In this document: one piece after another, positions 17,532 to 26,782 of the stretch
Position numbering within the stretch: the first letter of the stretch is position 1
How the letters are laid out: each line of letters opens with the position of its first letter
Assembly (NCBI GenBank): GCA_030602885.1
Contig: JAUVYV010000002.1
Location: 1 to 64,000 of the forward strand
From: Phycisphaerales bacterium
Lineage (GTDB): Bacteria > Planctomycetota > Phycisphaerae > Sedimentisphaerales > Anaerobacaceae
Length of the DNA: 64,000 nucleotides
Direction: 5' to 3'
Program-made: the position numbers and the translations under genes
Notes under the pieces: generated by a model
Told to the model about the DNA's origin: nothing
Database searches by the model: none
Seen by the model: the letters and a program-made list of their open reading frames with translations, nothing else

Positions 17532-17561
17532 TATAAACAAAATCACTATAATAATCGTCAA
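17532..17561 (-). promoter_or_regulatory. Promoter of the nusA leader
   Basis: TTGACG and TTTATA on the minus strand are separated by 18 nt. Transcription would start near 17525, at the 5' edge of the first leader helix, which supports the pairing of promoter and structured RNA. Confidence 0.6.
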
Positions 17562-17810
17562 AGCATCCGGTAGCAATAATTTTTTTGGGATATTTGCCTA
17601 AGTTTTTGGGATTTGTCGCAGCGAGGTGCCGGATATGTTGTAAAAGGGCGCAAATAACGTCACTTAGTCGAAATGCAAGGGGGCACGAGACGGGCAAGCG
17701 GGGCGACGGCAGCGTCTGATAAACTCAGCGGCTCAGGTGAAAATAGCCTCTGGGCAGCTCTGCTGAGCGTGATGACGGAGCGGCGGTGCTTTTTGGCATT
17801 GGGTGTGTGA

Positions 17811-19997
17811 TTAGCCGGTGTTCGTGACTGCCACCGCTTCGAGTGTCTGTTCAGCGAGAGAAACACGCTGCTTCGGCAGGGTAAAGAAGAAGGTTGTTCC
17901 TTCGCCGACTTTGGATTCCACCCAGACCCTGCCGTCGTACATTTCAACGATTTTCTTTACGAGGGTCAGGCCTACGCCGGTACTTTCGAACTGGTCTCGT
18001 GCCTGGAGCGTCTGGAAGATTTTGAAGATTTTCTCGAAGTGCTGCTCTTCGATTCCCGGGCCGTTGTCGGAGACACTGAACTTCCAGGAGTCGTCTTCGG
18101 CGATACAGGCGATATTGATAAGGCCCCGGGGCTTGTCCATATATTTGACCGCGTTGCTAAGCAGGTTCTGAAAGACCTGAGATATGCGTGTTCTCTCAGA
18201 GACTATGGTGGGCAGCTCGTTGCGGATTGTAATTTGTATGTTGTCGGGGGCTGAGACCATGTCAATGACTTCAGGAACAAGCTCGTTAAGGTTGATTGAG
18301 GTGTGTTCTTCGCTGATGCGACCGACCCTGGAATACTGAAGGACACCGTCAATTAGATTGTGCATGCGACCGACGCGGCTGGCCAGAAGGTCCATCTGCT
18401 CTTTTCCTTCATCGTCGAGCTTGTCGGCGTAATCGGCACCGAGCCATTCTGTGAGTGATTTGATACCTCGCAGCGGCGCCTTTAGGTCGTGTGATATGAT
18501 GTATGCAAAGTCCTTCAATTCCTTATTCGCGCTTTCGACTTCATTGAGCAGCTGGGCTTGTTTTTCCTCTGCTTTCTTTCGTTCGGTTATGTCGCGAGCG
18601 ACGGCGAGCAGATAGGATTTGTTCTCCTGTTTGATGAACTTGACGTTGATTTCAACGGGGAATGTTGTACCGTTCCGGTGCTTGTGTACGCCTTCGAGGA
18701 TGGCATTAGTTTTCTTTCGGATGTCGGCGACAAGCTCGACCCACTGGTCGTGGTCATGGATTGTTTCATCGATGTCGGCAAGAGTCATATTGAGCAGCTC
18801 ATCTCTTGTGTATCCGAGGGTGTCGCAGGCCCTGTCGTTTACGTCGAGGAACCGTCCCCACTCGGGTTCGACGACGAAAGTAAAGTCATTTGAACGGTCT
18901 ATCAGGTTTCGGAAGAGCTGCAGTTTATCGGCGGTGCGTTTGCGTTCCGCGATAAGGCCAAGCCGTTTGGCGATGGTATTGAGCAGGTCGTGTTCTTCTT
19001 TGAGCAGTGGATTTTCACCGTCCCGGCCTCTGTCACCAAGATAATAGACCTCGATGGTGCCGACCTGCTCGGTACCGATATCTATACTTGCATGTTGGCT
19101 CAGCTCGGTCCTGGTGAAGTTGTCCGTTTTGTACTGCACTCCGTCAAAAATTATTCTCACGCACGTTTGCTCGGGATGCTGATATGTGTCGTGGGCGAGA
19201 GATGTGACCTGCTGAAATATTTCACTCAGAGGGACATCGGGCCGGTCTACGAGTTTGGAAAGGCCGTACAGGCAGTCGAGCTGCCTGACATGTTCCTTGA
19301 GATTGCTCTCGAGCAGCGTCTTTTCGGTGGCATCACGGACGATTGACTGAAGTATTGTCTGGTTGTTCATTTCAGTAACTGTGAGCATAACCTCTGCAGG
19401 GAACTCGGTTCCATCGGTGCGTTTGTACCTGAATTGGAACGAATGCGCGCTCTTTTCGGCGGCGATTTTGGCCATTTGCTCGGCCTTTTCGACGGAAGCT
19501 GTTCCGTCGGGCTGGTGCTGCGGGGTGAAATCGGCAAGTGTTTTTGATGTGAGCTGTTCTTCGGTTTCGCAGCGGAAGAGCTTTACTGCAGCGGGATTAG
19601 CGGCGATGAAGCCCTTTTCACGACTTGCAAGAATAATTGCGTCGCTGGAGGATTTGTAGAGCGTTCTGTAAATCTGCTCACCTGCCTGAAGCAGTTGCTC
19701 GACCTGCTCGCGTTTGCTAAAGGCCCTTTTCAGCGGACAAACGATAAGGCGATAAAGAACGGCCACTGTAATCAGCCCCAGCAGCACCGAGTGCAGAACA
19801 ATATCGATGATGCTCTTTGTGGAGAGCGCATAGAGTAAAGCCAATATGACCGCTTGAGAGAGGAAGACGACGAGCAGAACTTCAAGAAACAGTCTGATGG
19901 GCTTTTCCCTTTCAGGGTGTGAGAAATGTGCGGTTATTGATCCGAGCTTGTTTGCCCTTGAAAGGAGACTGTGGTTTTCGTTCCGGGGCTTGTTCAT
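17811..19997 (-). CDS. Membrane-anchored PAS/GAF sensor histidine kinase
   Basis: A 728-residue kinase. Two hydrophobic segments (about 38-60 and 66-90) anchor it with almost no periplasmic loop. Then follow a PAS domain (about 105-230), a GAF-like domain (about 235-345), a second PAS domain (about 355-470) and the kinase core: HisKA with the phospho-acceptor His in FAYIISHDLKAPLRG, N-box QVFQNLLSNAVKYM, G1 VSDNGPGI and G2 STGVGLTLVKKIVE. With no extracytoplasmic domain it probably senses an internal signal. No response regulator is adjacent, so it is an orphan kinase whose partner lies elsewhere. It is preceded by GGGGGA at good spacing. Confidence 0.9.
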   Translation of the reverse strand: MNKPRNENHSLLSRANKLGSITAHFSHPEREKPIRLFLEVLLVVFLSQAVILALLYALSTKSIIDIVLHSVLLGLITVAVLYRLIVCPLKRAFSKREQVEQLLQAGEQIYRTLYKSSSDAIILASREKGFIAANPAAVKLFRCETEEQLTSKTLADFTPQHQPDGTASVEKAEQMAKIAAEKSAHSFQFRYKRTDGTEFPAEVMLTVTEMNNQTILQSIVRDATEKTLLESNLKEHVRQLDCLYGLSKLVDRPDVPLSEIFQQVTSLAHDTYQHPEQTCVRIIFDGVQYKTDNFTRTELSQHASIDIGTEQVGTIEVYYLGDRGRDGENPLLKEEHDLLNTIAKRLGLIAERKRTADKLQLFRNLIDRSNDFTFVVEPEWGRFLDVNDRACDTLGYTRDELLNMTLADIDETIHDHDQWVELVADIRKKTNAILEGVHKHRNGTTFPVEINVKFIKQENKSYLLAVARDITERKKAEEKQAQLLNEVESANKELKDFAYIISHDLKAPLRGIKSLTEWLGADYADKLDDEGKEQMDLLASRVGRMHNLIDGVLQYSRVGRISEEHTSINLNELVPEVIDMVSAPDNIQITIRNELPTIVSERTRISQVFQNLLSNAVKYMDKPRGLINIACIAEDDSWKFSVSDNGPGIEEQHFEKIFKIFQTLQARDQFESTGVGLTLVKKIVEMYDGRVWVESKVGEGTTFFFTLPKQRVSLAEQTLEAVAVTNTG

Positions 19998-20331
19998 TCA
20001 GCAATCCCCCATATCTGTGTCAGCAGTCTGCACCAGCTGCCCTCCGGACCATTATTTGGCATAAACACGGGTTCTCTGCATAGTCGGGATATCGTTAAAT
20101 AATCGTGGGCGGTTAAGCATATAGCGGCCTTATTGTGCAAATCGGCCAAATTGAGCGGCCAAGTGCCCGCGAGCTTTGCTCTTTTATGGCTGTGGATGGT
20201 ATGCAGCCCGATAATCAAGGGCAATATTGAGGTTTGGGCAAACACGGCACGCGTGCCTCTTGCGAGTCAACCTGCAGTGAAGTGTCGAGTCGGGATATCC
20301 GATGGCGGAGTTTTTTGAGGGCGGAAGAGCT
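19998..20331. other. Gap between histidine kinase and YpmS-like gene
   Basis: Both neighbours are on the minus strand. An 83-codon GTG-started frame ends with an ATGA overlap at the kinase start, but it has no family resemblance and no clear ribosome binding site, so it is not called. No terminator or confident promoter was seen. Confidence 0.35.
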
Positions 20332-21003
20332 TCAATCGGGCAGGGGCACAAGCAGAGCTGCAATTCTTTGCTGTGAGATGTCCACTTTTTCAATTCGAAG
20401 CTTCTTGTCCTCGAATCGGAAGACGGGCTCGAAGGGCTCGTCGTTAATCACCGAGCGGGTTATTCTTACCGTCATGTTTTGTGAGTCTGCGTTGTCGGGA
20501 CCGAGCCGGTGCGCATATATTTTTCCGGCTATTATCCTTGCAAGCGGCGTGATACTTACGGCACCGATTTTGACAGTGGCAATGCGTAAGGTCAGCAGCC
20601 CGTCCTTATCGAGTATGGGATTTAGCTGTGCGGTAAGCACGAAGTCGATACCCTTGATGTTTACCGTTGCCATCATAAGGACCTGGCCGGGAGACAGGAA
20701 GACCTGAAGACCTGAAAAGGTGATGTCGTTGAGCCGCACGGGCCATTTTGAGCGTGCAATTATGTCGTTTATGCCCTGCTGGGTTGCGGCAAGCTCAAAG
20801 GGTTCGCCGAGTTGTGCGCCGTTATAGAGGCCGGGCAGCAGGACGTGAGCAAGGTAGGGGCTTGGCTTATCGTCGCCGCCAGCCGGGGCGGGCCGGTAGC
20901 GGCGAGGTCTGTGTGTGGTCAGAATCAGTATCAGCACGGCAGCCGCAAGGCAAATCGGAATCCAGTAAAGTTTTTTGAATTTTCTTTTTTTTCTTTTTTT
21001 CAA
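20332..21003 (-). CDS. Membrane-anchored protein of unknown function (possibly YpmS/DUF2140-like)
   Basis: A 223-residue protein with a very basic start (KKRKKRKFKK), one transmembrane anchor (about 12-30, YWIPICLAAAVLILILTT) and an extracytoplasmic domain of mostly beta character (ITFSGLQVFLSPGQVLMMATVNIKG), which resembles the lipid-binding folds of the YpmS/DUF2140 and LmeA type. That assignment is a guess from pattern alone. The start is encoded by an A-rich run, making it prone to slippage. It diverges from pyrF across a 112-bp region. Confidence 0.6.
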   Translation of the reverse strand: MKKRKKRKFKKLYWIPICLAAAVLILILTTHRPRRYRPAPAGGDDKPSPYLAHVLLPGLYNGAQLGEPFELAATQQGINDIIARSKWPVRLNDITFSGLQVFLSPGQVLMMATVNIKGIDFVLTAQLNPILDKDGLLTLRIATVKIGAVSITPLARIIAGKIYAHRLGPDNADSQNMTVRITRSVINDEPFEPVFRFEDKKLRIEKVDISQQRIAALLVPLPD

Positions 21004-21115
21004 ATCGTTTGCCCTGATATTGGAATTCTGCCTTGCTCACGGTCCACCGTGGGATTATAGTAAGCAGCAAAGCTGTGCAAGTAAAAGACAAAACAGAAAG
21101 GCAGGTTTTAAGGAT

Positions 21116-22066
21116 ATGGCAAATCATTTTGGCGACCGGTTGTGCGAAGCGGTAAAGAGCAAGAAGACGTCGCTGATAGTGGGACTTGACCCCGTTTACG
21201 GCCGACTTCCATCGCCGATACGCAGCCACCGTGACATGAACGATGAGTTCGACGCGGCTGCGGCGGTGGATGCGATATTCGATTTCTGTACGCAGGTGAT
21301 GCGTATTGTCGGGCCGATGGTCCCGGCGGTGAAGATGAATATTGCGTTTTTCGAGAAGTATCTGTGGGAGGGGATAGAGAGTTACTATGCTTTGATTTCA
21401 GAAGCGGAAGACTTAGGTCTGGAAATCATCGGTGATGTAAAACGTGGTGACATAGGCCATACAGCCCAGATGTATGCGGCGGCACATCTCGAGAATCCGG
21501 AGCTGGTGGGGCTGGAGGATACGCTTGCTCCTGACGCGATAACGGTCAACGGCTACACGGGGACAGACGGTATCGAGCCGTTTGCGGCTGTGGCGGACAA
21601 GCAGGGCAAAGGAATTTTTGTATTGGTTCGGACGAGCAATGCTTCGGCGGCGGCGATTCAGGATTTTACCGATGCCGACGGCCAGAGGATGTATGAGAAG
21701 ATGGCAGAGGTGGTTGCCGAGATTGCGAACAAGCCGGAGCGAATCGGCAGCAGCGGTTACAGTAACGTGGGTATGGTGGTGGGAGGTACGAGCCCTGATG
21801 TGACGACGGCCCTTCGCGACAAGTTTGAAAGTATATGGTTCCTTGTTCCGGGCTATGGCTCTCAGGGGGCGTCGGCGAAGGACTGCATTCGCTTCTGCAA
21901 GCCGGACAGCACCGGAGCGCTGATAAACGCGTCGCGGTCGATAATCTATGCCTACGAGAAGCCCCAATACAAGGAGCAGTTCGGCGACGACTGGAAGCGG
22001 TGCATCGAGCAGGCCGTCATCGACGCCAAGGTGGACCTGGCCAACGCCATGCAAAGCAAGTTGTGA
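21116..22066 (+). CDS. pyrF: Orotidine 5'-phosphate decarboxylase, subfamily 2
   Basis: A 316-residue OMP decarboxylase (last step of UMP synthesis). SLIVGLDPVYGRLPS starts the barrel; the catalytic DxKxxD signature is in IGDVKRGDIGHTAQMYA, and the phosphate-binding end is FLVPGYGSQGASAKD. The sequence fits the longer subfamily 2 found in actinobacteria, Myxococcus and planctomycetes. The frame is open 47 codons upstream, but ATG 21116 after AAGGAT starts the conserved domain. No other pyr genes are nearby. Confidence 0.94.
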   Translation: MANHFGDRLCEAVKSKKTSLIVGLDPVYGRLPSPIRSHRDMNDEFDAAAAVDAIFDFCTQVMRIVGPMVPAVKMNIAFFEKYLWEGIESYYALISEAEDLGLEIIGDVKRGDIGHTAQMYAAAHLENPELVGLEDTLAPDAITVNGYTGTDGIEPFAAVADKQGKGIFVLVRTSNASAAAIQDFTDADGQRMYEKMAEVVAEIANKPERIGSSGYSNVGMVVGGTSPDVTTALRDKFESIWFLVPGYGSQGASAKDCIRFCKPDSTGALINASRSIIYAYEKPQYKEQFGDDWKRCIEQAVIDAKVDLANAMQSKL

Positions 22067-22161
22067 AATCGAATAGTCAAGTAGCGGTACAGCCCCTGAG
22101 CCTCGGCGTTGCGTATATCTATTCCACTGCGAAACCATAATTCTATTTCAGGAGCAGGAAA

Positions 22162-23283
22162 ATGAAATATAAAAGCCTTCTTACCGCAATTGTAATTACC
22201 ATAGTGTTTTGTTCTGTCGGCTTTTCGCAGTTTCTGGCGCCGCAGAATATCGACGAGCAGGGCAGAGTGACTTTCGAGGTCAAGGCCCCGGACGCCAAAT
22301 ATGTCAAGCTCATTGCCAAGACGGACCCGAACGCGATGGGGGCCGCTGAGTATGATTTTGTCAAGGCAGATGAGGGCAAGTGGACGTTGACGACAAAGCC
22401 ATGCAGGCCGGGCCTTCATTATTACGCTTTCAATATCGACGGCTTCGAATGTTCCGACCCGTGGTCACAGGTGTATTTCGGCTGGGCCAGATGGTCCAGT
22501 ATGGTCGAAGTGCCCGACCCGAAGGTCGATTTCTATCTGCCCAAAGAAGTCCCGCACGGTGACATCAGGTTCCACTGGTATCATTCGAAGGTGACAGGTA
22601 AGGTTCGCAAGTGCCTTGTCTATACTCCGCCCGGATATGATACGGCTGCGAGCAAGCGATACCCGGTTCTTTATCTCCAGCACGGTTCCGGTGAGAGCCA
22701 GCTCGGCTGGATGATGCAGGGGAAAGTCAATTTCATAATGGATAATCTGCTGGCCGCCGGCAAGGCCAAACCGATGCTGATTGTAATGGACAACGGCTAC
22801 GCTACAAAGGCCGGCCAAGACGATAACAGAGGGGCAAGCTGGGGCAGACGCAACAGCGCTTTTACCGAGCTTGTTATCGAAGACCTTATTCCCAATATCG
22901 ATAAGAATTTCAGAACGCTTTCCGACAGAAATAATCGAGCCATTGCGGGTCTTTCGATGGGCGCAGGCCAGGCCATGCGAACCGGCTTCGGCAATCTCGA
23001 TAAGTTCGCGTCGATAGGCGCTTTCAGCGGCGGCTCGCGCAATTTCGACATTGAGACGTCGTTCAACGGCGTATTCAAAGACCCCGCAGAAGCCAATAAG
23101 AAGATAGACCTGTTCTGGTTTGGAATGGGCGACCTCGAGGGCGGCTACCAGGGCAGTAAAGACCTCGATAAAACGCTCACCGAGCACGGCATCGAGCACG
23201 TCCGCTACGAATGCCACGGCTCGCACGAATGGCAGGTCTGGCGGCGCCACATTCACGAGTTCGCGCAAAGGCTTTTCAAATAG
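22162..23283 (+). CDS. Exported CE1-type esterase with N-terminal Ig-like domain
   Basis: A 373-residue protein: signal peptide (1-23), a beta-sandwich domain of the CBM48/early-set type (about 24-120, with GLHYYAFNIDG), then an esterase D/CE1 alpha/beta-hydrolase domain. Visible motifs are PVLYLQHGSGES (oxyanion region), nucleophile Ser in AGLSMGAGQA and His in CHGSHEWQVWRR. This is the architecture of feruloyl and acetyl xylan esterases of polysaccharide degraders, acting outside the cytoplasm. The substrate cannot be named. It is 96 bp after pyrF and preceded by AGGAG. Confidence 0.87.
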   Translation: MKYKSLLTAIVITIVFCSVGFSQFLAPQNIDEQGRVTFEVKAPDAKYVKLIAKTDPNAMGAAEYDFVKADEGKWTLTTKPCRPGLHYYAFNIDGFECSDPWSQVYFGWARWSSMVEVPDPKVDFYLPKEVPHGDIRFHWYHSKVTGKVRKCLVYTPPGYDTAASKRYPVLYLQHGSGESQLGWMMQGKVNFIMDNLLAAGKAKPMLIVMDNGYATKAGQDDNRGASWGRRNSAFTELVIEDLIPNIDKNFRTLSDRNNRAIAGLSMGAGQAMRTGFGNLDKFASIGAFSGGSRNFDIETSFNGVFKDPAEANKKIDLFWFGMGDLEGGYQGSKDLDKTLTEHGIEHVRYECHGSHEWQVWRRHIHEFAQRLFK

Positions 23284-23417
23284 GAACGGCAAGATGGTCA
23301 AAGGCAGGGGACGATAGGACCATATCAAGCCAATAATACATTGGCTCTTGTAAGCGGGCGTGCCAGCCGGTATCATTTTGAGCTACTCGGTGTACGTATA
23401 TATTCAGGAGAGTCAAG

Positions 23418-24212
23418 ATGGGACACAAACTTATAGTCTGCGGCGCCGTCGGGCGGATGGGAAGACGTGTTATTGCAGCGGCGATTGAGGATGGCCGGTT
23501 CGATATCATCGGGGCCGTGGAAAGCCGAATCCATCCCGACATGGGCAAAGACGCAGGCGCTGTGGCGGGGTTGCACCGGTTGAATATCGCAATCACCGAC
23601 GCATTCGCCGAAAGCGCAGATGTGCTAATTGATTTCTCACTGCCCGAGGCCGCAGACAGGACCATCGACTACTGTGTGGAGAACAATGCTGCGCTGGTTT
23701 TGGGTACTACGGGCTTAAGCAACGCTCAGCACGACAAGGTCCGGGCAGCCGCCGAAAAAATCCCTGTCATTTACGGAACGAATATGAGTGTCGGGATGAA
23801 TGTCTTGTTTGCCCTGGTCGGCAAAGCCGCATCAATGCTCGGAGATGATTACGACATCGAAATCATCGAGCAGCACCACAGGTTCAAGAAAGATGCCCCG
23901 AGCGGCTCGGCCCTGACGCTTGCTCAGAACATCTGCAAAGCTACCGGCAGGCCCTACCCGGATTCACTCATACACGGCAGAAGCGGCAAAGATGCTCTCA
24001 GAGAAAAAGGGGCTATCGGCATGCACGCCGTCCGTGCAGGTGATATCACCGGTATCCACTCAGTCATATTCTCTACGCTGGGCGAGACGGTAACACTAAA
24101 CCACACGGCACACAGCAGGGACACCTTTGCAAGAGGCGCCCTCCGCGCGGCAAAATGGCTCGTCGGCAAAAAGTGCGGCCAATACTCTATGGCCGACGTC
24201 CTCGGACTTTAG
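23418..24212 (+). CDS. dapB: 4-hydroxy-tetrahydrodipicolinate reductase
   Basis: A 264-residue DapB, the NAD(P)H-dependent second committed step of lysine/diaminopimelate synthesis. The N-terminal GxxGxxG-type nucleotide motif (VCGAVGRMGRRVI), VLGTTGLS, and the substrate/catalytic segment EIIEQHHRFKKDAPSGSAL are all present. The enzyme feeds peptidoglycan as well as lysine. dapA is 9 kb away on the other strand. A Shine-Dalgarno AGGAGA precedes the ATG. Confidence 0.96.
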   Translation: MGHKLIVCGAVGRMGRRVIAAAIEDGRFDIIGAVESRIHPDMGKDAGAVAGLHRLNIAITDAFAESADVLIDFSLPEAADRTIDYCVENNAALVLGTTGLSNAQHDKVRAAAEKIPVIYGTNMSVGMNVLFALVGKAASMLGDDYDIEIIEQHHRFKKDAPSGSALTLAQNICKATGRPYPDSLIHGRSGKDALREKGAIGMHAVRAGDITGIHSVIFSTLGETVTLNHTAHSRDTFARGALRAAKWLVGKKCGQYSMADVLGL

Positions 24213-24305
24213 TAAGATATTAACCTGATTGAGCAAACAGGGCAAAGTCGGCGAAAGATATACTCGGCGTGTATTCAGGTAAATGTGGCAAGGGAGTGAC
24301 AGACT

Positions 24306-24497
24306 ATGAACAATTTTTTTGCAGTGATAGCGATCATCGGCGGCGTGCTCGGCGCGCTTATCGCCTGGCGGGTCATCCCGCTTGAAAAGTGGCTCAATCC
24401 CGCTGAAGTCGAGGACTGGCACGGCAGGTACGGCAAGATATTCAAAATTGCCGGACCAATTGTCGCCGTCATCGGCCTGCTGCTTTTGATATTCTGA
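24306..24497 (+). CDS. Small membrane protein, two transmembrane segments
   Basis: A 63-residue protein with hydrophobic helices at about 4-22 and 46-63 and a polar loop between (LEKWLNPAEVEDWHGRYG). No family is recognised. It follows dapB on the same strand by 93 bp and is preceded by GGGAG. Small size makes it less certain than its neighbours. Confidence 0.55.
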   Translation: MNNFFAVIAIIGGVLGALIAWRVIPLEKWLNPAEVEDWHGRYGKIFKIAGPIVAVIGLLLLIF

Positions 24498-24530
24498 GTA
24501 TTCTCCGGGCAAAGAACAACACAAAGCCGC

Positions 24531-25376
24531 TTACTGACTCAGTGTCCCCATCACCATGACCGCATTGAAAAGCGAGTGAATGAAGATAGGCCGCAGCAGC
24601 GAGCCGCTCTTTTCATAGGAGTAGCCTAAGCACAGTGCAAGTGCGAAAAGGGCCGGCCAATGAGGCATGTCCTGATGAAATGCGGCGAATATGGCCGAGG
24701 TCGTTACTATCGAAGCCCACGGCCGCCGCAGAAAAGACCTTATCATCGTCTGGATTATCCCTCTGAAAAACATCTCCTCAAAAACCGGTATAACCAGGAC
24801 CGCGCTAACAAGGATCATTACTCTGACGGGGAGCTGTGGGCAGGATGCTATCTGTTTGAGCTCGGCGTGCTGCGGCATCTCGAATCCAGGCCCGACGATC
24901 CATGTGTTGACATAAGTGGTCAGTAAAATCATGGCCATAACAATCGGCATAATCGTAAGCAAATTGACTAATGCTGCCGGAAAGTCGGCCCGGATGGTCC
25001 TGGTGTTCAGGCCGAACCCCGTTAACCGCCTTGCAAAGCTTATCCTCGCTATGACAATAATTACCGCCATCGCCGGCAGCACGCCGACGGTGAGTATGAG
25101 ATTATCTGTAAAGATGCTCTGCCAGCCGACAAGCTCTCCGAGCAGCTTCTCTTTGATCAACAGCCCCAACCAGACCGTGGCAGAGCATACGGCATACGGT
25201 ATGAGCGGGATATAAACGCCCATCCTGTTGCGGCGCGGCACAGAACCGACCAGCGCCCTTCTGCCGAACGATGTCCTCAGCAGCCAGCAGGCAAACAAAA
25301 GCAGCCCCGCCAGGCAAACAATCAAATCCGGGATGCTGATTTCGGTGAGAATCTCTTTCAGGTCTTCTATATTCAT
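24531..25376 (-). CDS. CPBP-family intramembrane metalloprotease
   Basis: A 281-residue polytopic membrane protein with the CAAX protease/bacteriocin-processing (CPBP, Abi) motifs in its C-terminal half: EEMFFRGIIQ (EExxxR), FAAFHQD (FxxxH) and HSLFNAVM (HxxxN/B), which coordinate the catalytic metal within the membrane. About seven or eight hydrophobic segments are visible. Substrates of most family members are unknown. Convergent with the small membrane protein gene, divergent from murA. Confidence 0.88.
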   Translation of the reverse strand: MNIEDLKEILTEISIPDLIVCLAGLLLFACWLLRTSFGRRALVGSVPRRNRMGVYIPLIPYAVCSATVWLGLLIKEKLLGELVGWQSIFTDNLILTVGVLPAMAVIIVIARISFARRLTGFGLNTRTIRADFPAALVNLLTIMPIVMAMILLTTYVNTWIVGPGFEMPQHAELKQIASCPQLPVRVMILVSAVLVIPVFEEMFFRGIIQTMIRSFLRRPWASIVTTSAIFAAFHQDMPHWPALFALALCLGYSYEKSGSLLRPIFIHSLFNAVMVMGTLSQ

Positions 25377-25492
25377 GCACTTTCGACTTTCGCGCCTTGA
25401 AAAGCAAGCGCCGCCGTATTACATTAGCTCCATTGCCTCTCCGGCCTGCGGAGTATTACAGAACGGACTCGGCTTTTCAAGGGAAATAGCTT

Positions 25493-26770
25493 ATGGACGT
25501 ATTTCGCATCGAAGGCCCGGTTAAGCTGTCGGGCAGTGTTACCGTAAACGGCTCGAAGAACGCCTCGCTGCCCATAATGGCCGCCGCCATCCTTGCCCCC
25601 GGCAAGTCAGTCCTCAAATCAGCCCCGGACCTCTCGGATATCACTGTCTGCGGCCAACTGCTCGAACAGCTCGGCGGCAAGGTCACAAGACAGAACAACG
25701 GCGTTTTGCTCATCGATTCCACTACAATTGATAACCCTGTCGGCGATTACGAAATCGTCCGCAAGATGCGAGCGAGCATCTGCATACTCGGCCCGTTGCT
25801 CGCCCGCTGCGGAAGGGCGACGGTTTCTATGCCCGGCGGCTGCGCCATCGGCTACAGACCCGTTGATATCCACCTGCGAGGCCTGCGCGAGCTCGGCGCA
25901 AAAATTCGCCTGGATAACGGCTACATCGTCGCAGAAGCGCCCAACGGCCTGCGAGGCAGCGATATATTCCTCGGTGGGTCGTTCGGCTCCACCGTGCTCG
26001 GAACCGCCAATGTCCTTATGGCTGCGACGCTGGCAAAGGGCAGAACCGTTATCGAATCGGCCGCCTGCGAGCCGGAAGTTGCCGACCTGGCAACCTGCCT
26101 CAATCAGATGGGCGCGAAAATCACGGGTATCGGCTCGCCACGCCTGACCATCAAAGGAGTCAGTCAGCTAAAACCATTCGACTATGAAGTAATCCCCGAC
26201 CGCATCGAGGCGGGGACATTTATGATCGCCGCCGCAATTGCCAAAAGCCGGCTTGAGCTGAAGAACTGCCGCCTCGAGGATTTGATGGCGGTCGTGGACA
26301 AATTGCGCGAAATCGGCGTAACCGTCGAATCCACACACAGCGGCTGTGTCGTCGCACGCAGCGGCCCTGTCAAACCCGCAGATATTACCACTCAGCCGTT
26401 CCCCGGTTTCCCAACAGACCTCCAGGCGCAGTTTATGGCGCTGTTGTCACTGGCTGAGGGAAACAGCATCGTTATCGAAAAAATATTCCCTGATAGATTC
26501 ATGCACGTTGCGGAACTGGCCCGAATGGCTGCCAATCTGCGAAAGGAAGGCCCCGCCGTCATCGTATCAGGCGTCAAAAAGCTTATCGCCGCTCCCGTGA
26601 TGGCCTCGGACCTCCGCGCATCGGCTGCTTTGGTGCTCGCAGGTCTTGCCGCTGAGGGGACAACGATAATAAACCGCGTCTATCACATCGACCGCGGCTA
26701 TGAAAAAATCGAACAGCGCCTCAACCCGCTCGGTGCAAAAATCATTCGCCAAGACGCCACCGGTGTCTAA
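25493..26770 (+). CDS. murA: UDP-N-acetylglucosamine 1-carboxyvinyltransferase
   Basis: A 425-residue MurA, which transfers enolpyruvate from PEP to UDP-GlcNAc, the first committed step of peptidoglycan synthesis. The SKNASLP segment (about 21-27), the PGGCAIG active-site loop with Cys near 117 (the fosfomycin-sensitive residue) and the RIEAGTFMIAAA region are intact. Its presence, with dapA and dapB, argues that this organism makes a peptidoglycan wall. The fucosidase gene starts 12 bp later. Confidence 0.96.
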   Translation: MDVFRIEGPVKLSGSVTVNGSKNASLPIMAAAILAPGKSVLKSAPDLSDITVCGQLLEQLGGKVTRQNNGVLLIDSTTIDNPVGDYEIVRKMRASICILGPLLARCGRATVSMPGGCAIGYRPVDIHLRGLRELGAKIRLDNGYIVAEAPNGLRGSDIFLGGSFGSTVLGTANVLMAATLAKGRTVIESAACEPEVADLATCLNQMGAKITGIGSPRLTIKGVSQLKPFDYEVIPDRIEAGTFMIAAAIAKSRLELKNCRLEDLMAVVDKLREIGVTVESTHSGCVVARSGPVKPADITTQPFPGFPTDLQAQFMALLSLAEGNSIVIEKIFPDRFMHVAELARMAANLRKEGPAVIVSGVKKLIAAPVMASDLRASAALVLAGLAAEGTTIINRVYHIDRGYEKIEQRLNPLGAKIIRQDATGV

Positions 26771-26782
26771 GGAGTCCCTGTC

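Noticed and set aside
19994-20245. 83-codon gene ahead of the histidine kinase
   Set aside because: ATGA overlap with the kinase is attractive, but it has a GTG start without a clear ribosome binding site and no family likeness.
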